This document shows positions 54,084 to 63,724 of a stretch of DNA of 64,000 nt, piece by piece; within the stretch, counting starts at the first letter, position 1; each line of letters begins with the position of its first letter. The position numbers and the translations under genes were made by a program. The stretch comes from Qipengyuania intermedia. GTDB taxonomy: Bacteria > Pseudomonadota > Alphaproteobacteria > Sphingomonadales > Sphingomonadaceae. The stretch covers positions 1 through 64,000 of the forward strand of contig NZ_JAIGNS010000002.1 in assembly GCF_019711615.1 (NCBI RefSeq), read 5' to 3'. The notes beneath the pieces were generated by a model. The model did no database searches. It had not been told where the DNA came from and saw only the letters and a program-made list of their open reading frames with translations.

Positions 54084-56242
54084 TCGGTCATCCCGAGCTG
54101 CCACAGGATGAAGGCGTATTCCTCGGCCACTTCGTAGACCGAATTCCAGCGGCCCGACTTGCCGCCGTGCCCTGCACCCATATTGGTCTTGAGCAGCAGT
54201 TCGTTGTCGTCGGTCTTCACCTCGCGCAGCTTGGCAACCCACTTGGCAGGCTCCCAATAGGTTACGCGCGGATCGTTGAGGCCGGCGGTCACCAGCATGG
54301 GCGGGTAATCCTGCGCCTTGACCTGGTCGTAGGGCGAGTAGCTGAGGATATAGGCAAACGCGGCCTTGTCGGTGATGGGGTTGCCCCATTCCTGCCATTC
54401 GCCCGGCGTCAGCGGGAGGCTTTCGTCCAGCATGGTGTTGAGCACGTCGACGAAGGGCACGTGGGCCACGACGGCGCCGTACTGCTCCGGATCCTGGTTG
54501 ACGATCGCCCCCATCAGCTCGCCGCCTGCGGACCCGCCGCTCGCGGTGATCTTGCCCTCGGCGGTGTAGCCCTTCTCGATCAGGCCGCGTCCGACATCGA
54601 CGAAGTCGTTGAAGGTGTTGGCGCGCTCGAACATCTTGCCCTGCAGGTACCAGCGCCGGCCGAGATCGTCGCCGCCGCGGATATGCGCGATGGCATAAGC
54701 GAAGCCGCGATCAATCAGGCTGAGGCGCGTGGTCGAAAAGCCAGGCGGCATGGCATAGCCATAGGCGCCGTAGGCATAGAGGTGGAGCGGCATGGCGCCG
54801 TCCTTGCGATCCTTGCGATAAACGATGCTGACCGGGATCATCGTACCGTCGCGCGACTGCACGCTCAGGCGTTCGGTGGTGTAGAGCGAAGCGTCGTAGC
54901 CGCTCGGGATTTCCTGCTGCTTGAGCAGTTCTAGGCCGCCGCTGGCGACGTCGTAATCATAGACCGAATCCGGCGTGACCATGCTTTCATAATCGAGGCG
55001 CAGCTTGGTGACGGCATATTCGGGATTGTTCGACAGTCCCGCATTGTAGCTCGCTTCGGGGAAGCTGATGGCGCGGGCCTGGAGCGGCGCGTCGTAGGTG
55101 CGCAGCTGGATCTGGTCGAGCCCGTCGAGGCGGCCTTCGGTCACGAAGAAATCCTGGAACAGGTCGAAGCCGGTGAGGTAGAATTCGTCCGATCCGGCAA
55201 TCACGGTTTCCCATTCGCCGGGCGCTTCTATCGAAGCCTTGGCGAGGCGGAAGTTGATGTGATCGTCATTGGTCCACACGAACAGATTCGTGCCTGTCTC
55301 GTCGGTGCGGACATCGACCGAATATTCGACGCCCTTCTGGCGCGGCCTGACAAGGATCTGTTCGCCGGTCGGGTCGTCTGCGCGCACGAGGCGCACTTCG
55401 CTGGTCTCGTTGTCGCCCGTGGCGATGATCAGCCAGTCGTCCTGTGCGGACAGGCCTGCGCCCACGCCGAAACTCTGGTCCTTCTCTTCATAGAGCGTGA
55501 CGTCGCTTTCGACCGGCGTGCCGAGCACGTGCAGCTTCGCTTCGAGCGAGCGCCATTCCTCGGTCGAGGGGCCGTAGACCAGCGCCGTATCGTTCGCGAC
55601 CCAGGTGAGGCCGCCGCGCAGGTTCGTCAGTTCGTCCGGCAGCAATTCGCCGGTCTGCAGGTCCTTGATCCGCGCGGTGTAGCGTTCGGACCCGTTGCTG
55701 TCGGTCGAATAGGCGAGATAGCGCCCATTATTGCTCACCGACGCTGCACCGAGCCGGAAGTATTCGAGGCCTTCCGCCAGTTCGTTCTCGTCGAGGATCA
55801 GCACTGCATCGCCGCCCGATACCGGCTTGCGGTAATGCTTGCGATATTGCGCGCCTTCTTCGAATTCGGACCAGTAGAGCCAGTCGCCATCCTTTTGGGG
55901 AACGGTGGAATCGTCTTCCTTGATCCGCGCCTTCATCTCTTCGAACAGCGTGTCGACGAGTTCCTTCTGCGGCGCCATGCGCGCTTCGTACCAGGCGTTC
56001 TCCGCCTTCACGTAGTCGAGGATGTCCTCGTCATCGATCGTCGGATAGCTCTGGTCCTTGAGCCAGTGATACGGATCGGAGATCGTGATCCCGTGGTGGG
56101 TATAGGAATGGTCGCGCTTCTCGGCTTGGGGCGGAGAGGTAGGTGCAGTCACTGAAGTCCCTTCGGTTTCTTGGGCCGCGCCAGGCGCAGCCAGAACGAG
56201 CGATACGGCAGATAGGCACGCAGCCAGTCGCATGTAAGCCAT
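54080..56242 (-). CDS. Secreted prolyl-oligopeptidase-family (S9A) peptidase, oligopeptidase B-like
   Basis: A 720-aa exported serine peptidase with the signal RLAACLSAVSLVLAAPGAAQ, a beta-propeller-containing first two thirds, and an alpha/beta hydrolase C-terminus. The nucleophile is S571 in ASGGSAGGELM; the Asp lies in AGLNDPRVTYWEPAKW and the His in GAGHGGKSGRW. It cuts short peptides in the periplasm or outside. ATG 56242 has GGGGAGAT upstream; an earlier ATG would spoil the signal. It is co-translated with the thioesterase and divergent from an aminopeptidase P. Confidence 0.9.
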   Translation of the reverse strand: MAYMRLAACLSAVSLVLAAPGAAQETEGTSVTAPTSPPQAEKRDHSYTHHGITISDPYHWLKDQSYPTIDDEDILDYVKAENAWYEARMAPQKELVDTLFEEMKARIKEDDSTVPQKDGDWLYWSEFEEGAQYRKHYRKPVSGGDAVLILDENELAEGLEYFRLGAASVSNNGRYLAYSTDSNGSERYTARIKDLQTGELLPDELTNLRGGLTWVANDTALVYGPSTEEWRSLEAKLHVLGTPVESDVTLYEEKDQSFGVGAGLSAQDDWLIIATGDNETSEVRLVRADDPTGEQILVRPRQKGVEYSVDVRTDETGTNLFVWTNDDHINFRLAKASIEAPGEWETVIAGSDEFYLTGFDLFQDFFVTEGRLDGLDQIQLRTYDAPLQARAISFPEASYNAGLSNNPEYAVTKLRLDYESMVTPDSVYDYDVASGGLELLKQQEIPSGYDASLYTTERLSVQSRDGTMIPVSIVYRKDRKDGAMPLHLYAYGAYGYAMPPGFSTTRLSLIDRGFAYAIAHIRGGDDLGRRWYLQGKMFERANTFNDFVDVGRGLIEKGYTAEGKITASGGSAGGELMGAIVNQDPEQYGAVVAHVPFVDVLNTMLDESLPLTPGEWQEWGNPITDKAAFAYILSYSPYDQVKAQDYPPMLVTAGLNDPRVTYWEPAKWVAKLREVKTDDNELLLKTNMGAGHGGKSGRWNSVYEVAEEYAFILWQLGMTE

Positions 56243-56386
56243 GAATGATCTCCCCGGTGGCGGCACAAAGCTGGAAAGCGGGGCCGCAAGTGTCTAAGTT
56301 GAAGGCGTGACTATGCGGCAAGATGCAATGCCGCAAGCGCCGTCTCCACCGATGCGGGACGGCAGCCGACGAAAGGATTTATTCGC

Positions 56387-58192
56387 ATGCTGATGCAGAC
56401 CCACGAAGCGCGCCTCGATGCGCTCAGGACCGAACTCGAAAAGCGCGGCCTTTATGGCTTCGTCGTCCCCATTTCGGACGAGCATATGAGCGAATATGTC
56501 GGCTCCTATGCCCAGCGGCTCCACTGGCTGACCGGCTTCGGGGGCAGCGCAGGCAGTGCGGTGGTGCTGAAGGCCAAGGCCGCCATGTTCACCGACGGCC
56601 GCTATACCGTGCAGGTGCGCGAACAGGTCGACGGCAAGCTCTACGATTACGAAGACGTGCCCGCGACCTCGCCTGCGAAATGGATCGCTGCCAATGCGCC
56701 CGAAGGTGCACGGATCGGTTACGATGCGTGGTTGCACGGTATCGGTTGGGCGGAAGAGGCGCAAAAGCTGTTTGCCAAGAAGGGTATCGATCTCGTCCCG
56801 GTAGACGGCAATCCGATCGACGCGGTCTGGGCCGACCGCCCAGAGCCGAGCAAGGCTGCCGCCGTGCCGCATGAAGACCGCCTCGCCGGCCGGTCGAGTG
56901 CGGACAAGCGCGCCGAGATCGCCGACTGGTTGAAGCAGGAAGGCTATGACGCGACCGTCGTCACCGCGCTCGATTCCGTGGCCTGGGTGCTCAACATGCG
57001 CGGCAAGGATGTCGACAACACGCCTGTCGCCCTGTCCTATGTCGTCGCCCATGCGGACGGCACCGCCGACCTCTTCATCGCGCCCGAGAAGGTTACGCCC
57101 GAACTTACCCAGCATCTCGGCAATGCGGTGCGCATCAACGACCGCTCCGAATTCGAGCCTGCGCTGGCAAAGCTGCAGGGCAAGACCGTGGCCGTCGATC
57201 CGCGGCACGCGGTGGCAGGCATCTTCCACGCGCTTGAAGCGGGCGGGGCGAAGGTCGTGCGCGACGACGACCCGGCCGTGCTGCCCAAGGCAATCAAGAA
57301 CGAGGCCGAACAGCAGGGCCACCGCGATGCGCAGGCGCGCGACGGGGCTGCCGTGGTGAAATACCTGCGCTGGATCGAGGAGAACGCCCCCTCGGGCGAG
57401 ATTGACGAACTGACGGCAGCGGCCAAGCTGCGCGAATTCCGCGGCCTCAATCCGGATCTCAAGGATACCAGCTTCGACACGATCAGCGCGGCTGCGGGCC
57501 ATGCCGCCCTGCCGCACTACAAGGTCGACGAGGACAGCAATATCCCGATCCCTCCGTCCAGCATCTACCTGTGCGATTCCGGCGGTCAGTATCCCGACGG
57601 CACCACCGACATTACCCGCACGGTCTGGGTTGGCCCGGGCGAACCCACGGCCGAAATGATCGACCGCAACACGCGCGTGCTGAAGGGCCACATCGAACTG
57701 GACCTTGCGAAATTCCCCGATGCGACGAGTGGCGGCGCTCTCGACGCGCTGGCGCGTATGCACCTGTGGCAGGCGGGTGTGGATTATGGCCACGGCACCG
57801 GTCACGGCGTCGGCAGCTATCTGTCGGTCCACGAAGGGCCGCAGCGCATTTCGAAGCCCGGGGGCGCCTTCCCCGGGACCGAAACTCCGCTTCGCGAAGG
57901 CATGATCCTTTCCAATGAGCCTGGCTATTACAAGCCGGGCGAATACGGCATCCGGATCGAGAACCTCGTCCTCGTGGTCGATGCCGGTATCGATGGATCG
58001 GAAGGCAAGTACCTCGGCTTCGAGACGCTGACCCACGTCCCGCTCGACCGCAAGCTGGTCGACAAGAGCCTGCTCAGCGAACGCGAGATCGCCTGGTGGA
58101 ACGAATATCACGCCAAGACCCGCGAGATCCTCGCTCCGCAGCTGGAGGGCGAGGACCTCGCCTGGCTCGAACGCGAATGCGCACCCTTGTAG
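56387..58192 (+). CDS. Xaa-Pro aminopeptidase (aminopeptidase P family, M24B)
   Basis: A 601-aa dimetal peptidase removing the N-terminal residue before proline. It has two creatinase-type N-terminal domains (HWLTGFGGSAGSAVVL, FTDGRYTVQVREQ, DSVAWVLNMRGKDVDNTPV) and a pita-bread catalytic domain with the metal ligands in CDSGGQY, GTTDITRT, GTGHGVG, SNEPGYY and RIENL. No signal peptide is present, so it is cytoplasmic. AAAGGA precedes ATG 56387. It is divergent from the S9 peptidase, and the two would suit joint proline-peptide use. Confidence 0.93.
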   Translation: MLMQTHEARLDALRTELEKRGLYGFVVPISDEHMSEYVGSYAQRLHWLTGFGGSAGSAVVLKAKAAMFTDGRYTVQVREQVDGKLYDYEDVPATSPAKWIAANAPEGARIGYDAWLHGIGWAEEAQKLFAKKGIDLVPVDGNPIDAVWADRPEPSKAAAVPHEDRLAGRSSADKRAEIADWLKQEGYDATVVTALDSVAWVLNMRGKDVDNTPVALSYVVAHADGTADLFIAPEKVTPELTQHLGNAVRINDRSEFEPALAKLQGKTVAVDPRHAVAGIFHALEAGGAKVVRDDDPAVLPKAIKNEAEQQGHRDAQARDGAAVVKYLRWIEENAPSGEIDELTAAAKLREFRGLNPDLKDTSFDTISAAAGHAALPHYKVDEDSNIPIPPSSIYLCDSGGQYPDGTTDITRTVWVGPGEPTAEMIDRNTRVLKGHIELDLAKFPDATSGGALDALARMHLWQAGVDYGHGTGHGVGSYLSVHEGPQRISKPGGAFPGTETPLREGMILSNEPGYYKPGEYGIRIENLVLVVDAGIDGSEGKYLGFETLTHVPLDRKLVDKSLLSEREIAWWNEYHAKTREILAPQLEGEDLAWLERECAPL

Positions 58193-58254
58193 GAGAAGTT
58201 ATGTTCACGTAATGTTCCACCGGTCGCGAGTCGTTTCCAGATAGGAGAGTTTGC

Positions 58255-58650
58255 ATGATCGGTTACGTTACGATGGGCACCAACGACCTTACGAGGGCGG
58301 CCAAATTCTACGATGCCATCGCGGCCGAAATGGGCGTGGGGCGGATGATGGAATTCGAAACCTTCATCGCCTGGGGCAAGTGGGATGGCGGCGCGGGTAT
58401 CGCGGCGACCATGCCGTTCGATGGCGAAAAGGCGACGGTCGGCAATGGCACGATGGTCGCGCTCGAAGCCAAGGACCGCGAGCAGGTGAAGCGGCTGTAC
58501 GACATCGCGCTCGCCAATGGCGGCAGCGACGAGGGAGAGCCTGGACCGAGGGGCGAGCCGGACGAGAACGGCATGCTCTTCTACGCCGCCTATTTCCGCG
58601 ATCCCGACGGCAACAAGCTCAACGCCTACCTCATGGACAAGGTCGAGTGA
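58255..58650 (+). CDS. VOC (glyoxalase/bleomycin resistance) family protein
   Basis: A 131-aa protein with two beta-alpha-beta-beta-beta modules: MIGYVTMGTNDLTRAAKFYD at the start and AYFRDPDGNKLNAYLM at the end. VOC proteins bind a metal and a small ligand; the activity here is unknown. GGAGA lies before the ATG. Its stop shares bases with the cupin start (TGATG), so the two are co-translated. Confidence 0.85.
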   Translation: MIGYVTMGTNDLTRAAKFYDAIAAEMGVGRMMEFETFIAWGKWDGGAGIAATMPFDGEKATVGNGTMVALEAKDREQVKRLYDIALANGGSDEGEPGPRGEPDENGMLFYAAYFRDPDGNKLNAYLMDKVE

Positions 58651-59051
58651 TGCAGGGCAAGCGCCGCCTTGCGGACAGTTTCCTGCACCTCGGGCTGGGG
58701 GCGACCGCCGTTCCCCAGCCTCCCTTCGAAGGCGTGATGGAATGGTACGAAGGATACGGGAAGCGTCACGGCAGTGACGGGCGCGAAGGAAGGCTGGTCA
58801 GCCAGCACAGCTTCTCCGAAGACTGGGGCAGCTGGGAAATGCACCCGCATGGCGAGGAAGTTGTCATTTGCACGGCAGGAAGCATGGTGCTGACGCAGGA
58901 ATTTCCCGATAGGCGCCGCGAAAGCGTCACTCTGGAAGCGGGGGAGTATGCGATCAATCCGGCGGGCGTGTGGCATATCGCCGACGTGGAATCCCACGCG
59001 ACCGCAATCTTCATCACTGCCGGCGAGGGCACGCAGCATCGTCCCCGGTGA
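58650..59051 (+). CDS. Cupin domain protein
   Basis: A 133-aa protein with the two cupin motifs, WEMHPHGEEVVICTAGSMVL and GEYAINPAGVWHIADVESHA, that hold a metal in a small beta barrel. It probably binds a small molecule or metal; the substrate is unknown. It starts at ATG 58650 inside the VOC stop. The region after it, to 59231, is the leader of the EF-hand gene. Confidence 0.82.
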   Translation: MQGKRRLADSFLHLGLGATAVPQPPFEGVMEWYEGYGKRHGSDGREGRLVSQHSFSEDWGSWEMHPHGEEVVICTAGSMVLTQEFPDRRRESVTLEAGEYAINPAGVWHIADVESHATAIFITAGEGTQHRPR

Positions 59052-59143
59052 ATTGCTGACACCCGGGTGAACGGCCTGACCGGCGCGTTACATTCCGATA
59101 CAATTCTCCTGCGATCCGGCACATTGCTGCGACAAGACGGCCC

Positions 59144-59149
59144 TATAAC
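59144..59149 (+). promoter_or_regulatory. Candidate -10 box of the EF-hand gene
   Basis: TATAAC lies so that transcription would begin near 59156-59158, the first base of the leader hairpin. The matching -35 is weak (ATTGCT at 59123-59128 with 15-base spacing, or ACATTG with 17). Confidence 0.4.
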
Positions 59150-59157
59150 GGTGACAC

Positions 59158-59228
59158 GAACTGCGGCGCTGTCCCCTCAATCCCTCCCCCCAACCCAGGC
59201 GCGCCGCAGTTCTCCAAATTCAGGAGAA
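59158..59228 (+). promoter_or_regulatory. Structured 5' leader with two competing hairpins upstream of the EF-hand gene
   Basis: GAACTGCGGCGC (59158-59169) and GCGCCGCAGTTC (59201-59212) are perfect 12-base arms around a C-rich 31-base loop. TTCTCC (59210-59215) can instead pair with GGAGAA (59223-59228), the ribosome binding site of the gene, around AAATTCA. The two stems share bases 59210-59212, so they compete. This has the form of a translational switch; the signal is unknown. Confidence 0.5.
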
Positions 59229-59231
59229 CAC

Positions 59232-59912
59232 ATGATGAAGAAGATCACCTTGACCTTGTCCGCAGCAGCGCTCGCGCTGACCGGGACTGCCGCGATCGCG
59301 CACCAGCACATGGGCAAGACGAACCCCGATGCGGACGGCAACGGCATCGTGACTAGCGCCGAACACACCGCCCATGCGAACGAGATGTTTGCGCGGATGG
59401 ACGCCAATGGCGACGGTGTGATCAACGCCGAAGACCGTGCCGAGAGGCGCGAGGCCATGTTTGCCAAGGCCGACGCCAATGGCGATGGCGAGTTGTCGCA
59501 GGCCGAAATGAAGGCGATGCACGATGCGCGCAAGGAGCAGCGCGAAGCACGCCGCGGCGAACGAGGCGAACCTCGTGCAGCGCGGATGGAACAACGTTTC
59601 GCCCAGCTCGACACCGACAATTCGGGCGGCCTCTCGCAGGCCGAACTCCAGGCCATGAAGGAAATGCGCGGTGAACGCGGCGGCGAAGCTCGCAAGGCCC
59701 GTCGCGGCGGCAAGCGTGGCGGCCCCATGGCCATGCTGCAGCGCGCCGACACCGATGGCGACAAGTCGATCTCCCGCGCTGAATTCCAGGCGGCGGTCGA
59801 TGCGCGCTTCGCCCGGGCCGATGCCGACGGCAATGGCGAAATCTCGGCTGCGGAACGCGAAGCGATGAAGCAGGCACGGCAGGAACGGCGCGCAGAGCGT
59901 CGCAGCCAGTAA
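59232..59912 (+). CDS. Exported multi-EF-hand calcium-binding protein
   Basis: A 226-aa protein with a signal peptide (MMKKITLTLSAAALALTGTA, cut near AIAHQ) and six EF-hand loops: 33-44 (DADGNGIVTSAE), 57-68, 81-92, 127-138, 173-184 and 197-208 (DADGNGEISAAE). Arg/Lys/Gly-rich linkers lie between loops three and five. It should bind calcium in the periplasm; the partner is unknown. GGAGAA precedes ATG 59232 and can be hidden in a hairpin. It lies just before an OmpR-type two-component pair, and may report calcium or cation state to it (inference). Confidence 0.88.
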   Translation: MMKKITLTLSAAALALTGTAAIAHQHMGKTNPDADGNGIVTSAEHTAHANEMFARMDANGDGVINAEDRAERREAMFAKADANGDGELSQAEMKAMHDARKEQREARRGERGEPRAARMEQRFAQLDTDNSGGLSQAELQAMKEMRGERGGEARKARRGGKRGGPMAMLQRADTDGDKSISRAEFQAAVDARFARADADGNGEISAAEREAMKQARQERRAERRSQ

Positions 59913-59958
59913 CCGGCTTTCTGTTTCGTTCACCGCAAAGCGAGTGCATAGGTCCCGC

Positions 59959-60693
59959 ATGAACGATGCTGCGCCCATCACCCTGCTGCTGGTCGACGAC
60001 GAAGCCAGCCTGCGCGAACCCCTGGCGGAATATCTCTCCGGCCAGGGGTTCGTCGTGCTGGAGGCCGAAAGTGCAGCGCGGGCGCGCTCGCGGCTGGAGA
60101 GCGATCGGCCCGACCTTGTCCTGCTCGACATCATGATGCCGGGAGAAGACGGCCTGTCGCTCTGCCGGCACCTCGTCGAAAGTCGCCAGCTTCCCGTCAT
60201 TCTGCTGACCGCCAAGGGCGAGGCGATGGACCGAATTATCGGCCTTGAAATCGGGGCGGACGACTACGTCACCAAGCCCTTCGAACCGCGCGAACTGGTG
60301 GCGCGGATACGCTCCGTCCTTCGCCGGGCAGAGCGCACTGGCGCAGAGCCTGCAGACGATCTCGCTTATGTCTTCGACGGCTGGACACTCGACCCGCTCA
60401 AGCGCCGGCTGACCGATCCCGAGGGCACCCTGGTGCCGATCTCGACCGCGGAATTCCGGATGCTGCGTGCATTCTGCGACCACCCGCGCCAGGTGCTCGA
60501 CCGGGACCGGCTGCTGGACATGGTCCAGGGGCGCGAGGCGCAATTGTTCGACCGCGCGGTGGACAACCAGGTCAGCCGCCTGCGCCGCAAGATCGAGGCC
60601 GACAGCCGCAACCCGCGTTTCATACAGACGGTGAGGGGCGGCGGCTACCGGTTCGGCGCGGATGTCACGCGCAAGGCGCCGGACAAAGCCTGA
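59959..60693 (+). CDS. OmpR/PhoB family response regulator
   Basis: A 244-aa regulator: a receiver domain with D13/D14 (LVDDEAS), the phospho-acceptor D57 in LVLLDIMMPGEDG and K in TKPFEPRELVAR, then a winged-helix DNA-binding domain (FDRAVDNQVSRLRRKIEADS, then NPRFIQTVRGGGYRFG). Its partner is the kinase that follows; the stop overlaps the kinase start (TGATG). I chose ATG 59959 over an upstream GTG. Confidence 0.92.
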   Translation: MNDAAPITLLLVDDEASLREPLAEYLSGQGFVVLEAESAARARSRLESDRPDLVLLDIMMPGEDGLSLCRHLVESRQLPVILLTAKGEAMDRIIGLEIGADDYVTKPFEPRELVARIRSVLRRAERTGAEPADDLAYVFDGWTLDPLKRRLTDPEGTLVPISTAEFRMLRAFCDHPRQVLDRDRLLDMVQGREAQLFDRAVDNQVSRLRRKIEADSRNPRFIQTVRGGGYRFGADVTRKAPDKA

Positions 60694-62093
60694 TGCGGTT
60701 TCTTCCCAGGAGCCTGCTGGGCCAGACATTGCTGGCGGTCGCCGGCGCGCTCCTGCTGGCGCAACTGGTGACGACCGGACTTCTCTATCGCATCGCCGAA
60801 GAGCGGCGCGAAGAAGCGCTGATCAGCGCCGCCCAGCTTTCCTTGTGGGGTGCGCCGGTGTTTCGCCAGGCTCGCGGCGAAGCGGTGCTCGAAGGGGATC
60901 GCCGACGTTTCCGGGCAGACCGGCGCGAACTGGGTGGCCGCTGGATGCGGGGCGAGGTGACAGAAGCCTTTCCCCTCTTGCCGGGCGAGACTTCGGACGA
61001 GGCTCTGGCGACGGCCATTGCAGCGCGCCTGACGGGTTTCGTTCGCGAACCGCATGCCGTGCTTGCGACCATTCGCGCCACCGACGACGATCCAGTGGTG
61101 ATGCAGCGGGTTCGCGACTGGACCCCGGCATCGCGCAAAATGGTCCGAGGTTACCGGAAGGTATTCGTCGCTGCAGTCCAGTGGGAAGAAGGCGGCGCAT
61201 GGCACGTCGCCCGAGTACCGTTTCCGCGCGACGACCGGAGGGTTTTCCTCGTTACTGCGGCCCAAACGCTGGTGATCTTCATCCTGGTCATGACGGTCCT
61301 GTTCGTCCTGCTGCGCCGGATCACCCGGCCCTTGGCGAGGCTGACGCGCCAGACCGAACGGTTTTCGTCCAATCCGGGCAGCATTACCCCGATTGAGCCG
61401 AGCGGGCCCGACGATATTCGCAGCCTGATCGCGGCGCATAATGCGATGGAAGCGCGCATCGCTGCCATGCTGGATGAAAAGGACGTCATGCTGGGCGCCA
61501 TCGGCCATGACCTGAAGACGCCGCTGGCCGCGCTGAGGGTTCGGATCGAGGCGATCCGCGACGACGGCCTGCGGGCGAAGATGGCGGATTCGATCGAAGA
61601 GATAACGCAAACGCTCGACGAGATCCTCCTGTTGGCACGCATCGGCCGCGCCGATCGCCCTGCGGAGCGTACCGATCTCTATGCCTTGCTGGTGTCGGTG
61701 GTCGAGGAATTCGAGGATATGAACCAGCCGGTCGCGCTGCTCGAAGGACAGCGGGTGCCCGCGCCTGTGCACCTCACCTGGCTGAAACGGGGCGTGCGCA
61801 ACCTCATCTCCAACGCCCTGCGCTATGGCGGGACGGCAGAGATCGCACTGTTGCGCGAAGGCAATGAAGCGGTGATCCGCGTCGTGGATGACGGACCCGG
61901 CATTCCCGAGGAGCGCATCGCGGAAATGCTCGAACCTTTCACTCGCGGCGAGGCAAGCCGCAATCGCGCCACAGGCGGCGCCGGTCTCGGCCTGACCATC
62001 ACGCGCGCCGTTGCAGAGCAGCATGGCGGTTCGCTGGTGCTGGAAAACCGGCAGCAGGGCGGCCTGCGTGCCGAGTTGCGTCTGCCGCTCTAG
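60693..62093 (+). CDS. Membrane sensor histidine kinase, OmpR-type partner
   Basis: A 466-aa kinase: a membrane helix at ~8-30, a ~150-residue periplasmic part rich in Arg/Asp, a second helix near 190-210, HAMP ([17 protein letters not shown]), HisKA with H272 in [14 protein letters not shown], and HATPase_c ([34 protein letters not shown]). The stimulus cannot be read; the neighbouring EF-hand protein hints at a cation-related cue. Its stop overlaps the convergent HerA-like stop by 4 bases. Confidence 0.92.
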   Translation: MRFLPRSLLGQTLLAVAGALLLAQLVTTGLLYRIAEERREEALISAAQLSLWGAPVFRQARGEAVLEGDRRRFRADRRELGGRWMRGEVTEAFPLLPGETSDEALATAIAARLTGFVREPHAVLATIRATDDDPVVMQRVRDWTPASRKMVRGYRKVFVAAVQWEEGGAWHVARVPFPRDDRRVFLVTAAQTLVIFILVMTVLFVLLRRITRPLARLTRQTERFSSNPGSITPIEPSGPDDIRSLIAAHNAMEARIAAMLDEKDVMLGAIGHDLKTPLAALRVRIEAIRDDGLRAKMADSIEEITQTLDEILLLARIGRADRPAERTDLYALLVSVVEEFEDMNQPVALLEGQRVPAPVHLTWLKRGVRNLISNALRYGGTAEIALLREGNEAVIRVVDDGPGIPEERIAEMLEPFTRGEASRNRATGGAGLGLTITRAVAEQHGGSLVLENRQQGGLRAELRLPL

Positions 62094-63616
62094 CGCATCA
62101 GCCCGCCGACGATATTGCGCACGAAGGCATTGAGGCCTGTGCGTACCGGATCGGCGCGCGACTTCTTGCCGAGGACTGCGGCAACGGCCACCGAGGAGAG
62201 CGAGCCTGCCGCAGCGGTCGCCGCAGCCTTGCCCGCCTTGGTCCACATCGACGGCGTCTTGCGTTCGCGCTTGCGCACCTCCTCCTCGCCCCTTTCCTCG
62301 ACCTCCTTGGCGGTTTCGGCCGCGTCGAGTGTCTTTGCCGCGAGCACTTCTTCCGCGCTCTCGCGATCGACGGCTTCGTCGTATTTCCCGTCCAGCTCGC
62401 TGACCGAGTTCACGATCTTGCGCTCTTTTTCTGTCACCGGGCCGAGGCGCGAGTGGGGCGGCTTGATCAGCGTGCGCTGCACGACCGATGGTGCGCCGTC
62501 CTCGTCCAGCGTGGAAACCAGCGCCTCGCCTACCTTGAGTTCAGTGATCGCTTGCTCGACGTCGAGGTCCGGATTGATCCGGAATGTCTCTGCGGCGGCC
62601 TTGATCGCGCGCTGGTCGCGCGGGGTGAAGGCGCGCAGTGCATGCTGGACGCGGTTGCCCAGCTGGCCGGCGATCTTTTCCGGGATGTCGATAGGGTTCT
62701 GCGTCACGAAATAGACGCCCACGCCCTTCGACCGGATGAGACGCACGACCTGCTCAACCTTTTCTTCCAGTGCTTCGGGCGCATCGTCGAAGAGCAGGTG
62801 TGCCTCGTCGAAGAAGAACACCAGCTTCGGCTTGTCCGGATCGCCGACCTCGGGAAGCGTTTCGAACAGTTCGGCCAGCAGCCAGAGCAGGAAGGTTGCG
62901 TAGAGCTTCGGGCTGCGCATCAGCTTGTCGGCGGCCAGCACGTTGATCACACCCCGGCCTTTTTCATCAGTAGCGAGGAAGTCGTCGATCTCCAGCGCGG
63001 GCTCGCCGAAGAATTCGTCCGCGCCTTGGCTTTCAAAACTCAGCAGCTGGCGCTGGATCGCGCCGACGCTGGCCTTGGAAACATTGCCGTATTTGCCGGA
63101 CAGGTCTTTGGCGTTGTCATAGGCGAAAGTCAGCATTGCCTGCAGGTCGCCAAGGTCGAGCAGCAGAAGGTTGTTCTCGTCGGCATAGCGGAAGACGATA
63201 TTGAGCACGCCTTCCTGCGTTTCGTTGAGGTCCAGCAGGCGCGCCAGCAGCAGTGGGCCCATTTCCGAAATCGTCGTGCGGATGGGGAAGCCCTTTTCGC
63301 CATAGAGATCCCAGAACACCGCCGCATTATCGGCATAGGCATAGTCGTCCATGCCCAGGTCCTTCGCGCGGCCTTCCAGCTTGTCGGCATGCTTGAACTG
63401 GGGGGAGCCGGCCATGGAAATGCCTGAAAGGTCACCCTTCACATCGGCCACGAATACAGGGACGCCGCGTGCGGAGAAGCTTTCTGCAAGGCCCTGGAGA
63501 GTGACCGTCTTACCGGTCCCGGTGGCACCGGCGATCAATCCATGGCGATTGGCCTGCGCAAGCCTGAGATACTGCTTTTCTCCATTGCCGCCCAATCCAA
63601 GGAAAATATCGTTCAT
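62090..63616 (-). CDS. HerA-like ATPase (DUF853 family)
   Basis: A 508-aa P-loop ATPase with Walker A GATGTGKT (30-37), Walker [16 protein letters not shown], and the arginine-finger region [20 protein letters not shown] of the HerA/FtsK superclass. It is a stand-alone version without NurA, and the C-terminal ~80 residues are Lys/Glu-rich then Ala-rich and may bind DNA or membrane. The role is likely DNA-associated, but unproven. It is divergent from pabB. Confidence 0.85.
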   Translation of the reverse strand: MNDIFLGLGGNGEKQYLRLAQANRHGLIAGATGTGKTVTLQGLAESFSARGVPVFVADVKGDLSGISMAGSPQFKHADKLEGRAKDLGMDDYAYADNAAVFWDLYGEKGFPIRTTISEMGPLLLARLLDLNETQEGVLNIVFRYADENNLLLLDLGDLQAMLTFAYDNAKDLSGKYGNVSKASVGAIQRQLLSFESQGADEFFGEPALEIDDFLATDEKGRGVINVLAADKLMRSPKLYATFLLWLLAELFETLPEVGDPDKPKLVFFFDEAHLLFDDAPEALEEKVEQVVRLIRSKGVGVYFVTQNPIDIPEKIAGQLGNRVQHALRAFTPRDQRAIKAAAETFRINPDLDVEQAITELKVGEALVSTLDEDGAPSVVQRTLIKPPHSRLGPVTEKERKIVNSVSELDGKYDEAVDRESAEEVLAAKTLDAAETAKEVEERGEEEVRKRERKTPSMWTKAGKAAATAAAGSLSSVAVAAVLGKKSRADPVRTGLNAFVRNIVGGLMR

Positions 63617-63724
63617 CCGGCCCGTATCCCTCTTAACATGTCTCGCTCGCGGTTTGGCGCAGTGGAGGCGGCAGGGTCAAGCTATCCCTCGACATAGCCT
63701 GCCGCTGCGGTAAAGGCAGGGCAT

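Noticed and set aside
56294-58111. Long antisense frame under the aminopeptidase P gene
   Set aside because: All metal-binding motifs are on the plus strand. The reverse frame shows only low-complexity composition.
60645-62246. Long antisense frame under the sensor kinase
   Set aside because: The plus-strand protein has HisKA and HATPase motifs and starts inside the regulator stop. The reverse frame has no family pattern.
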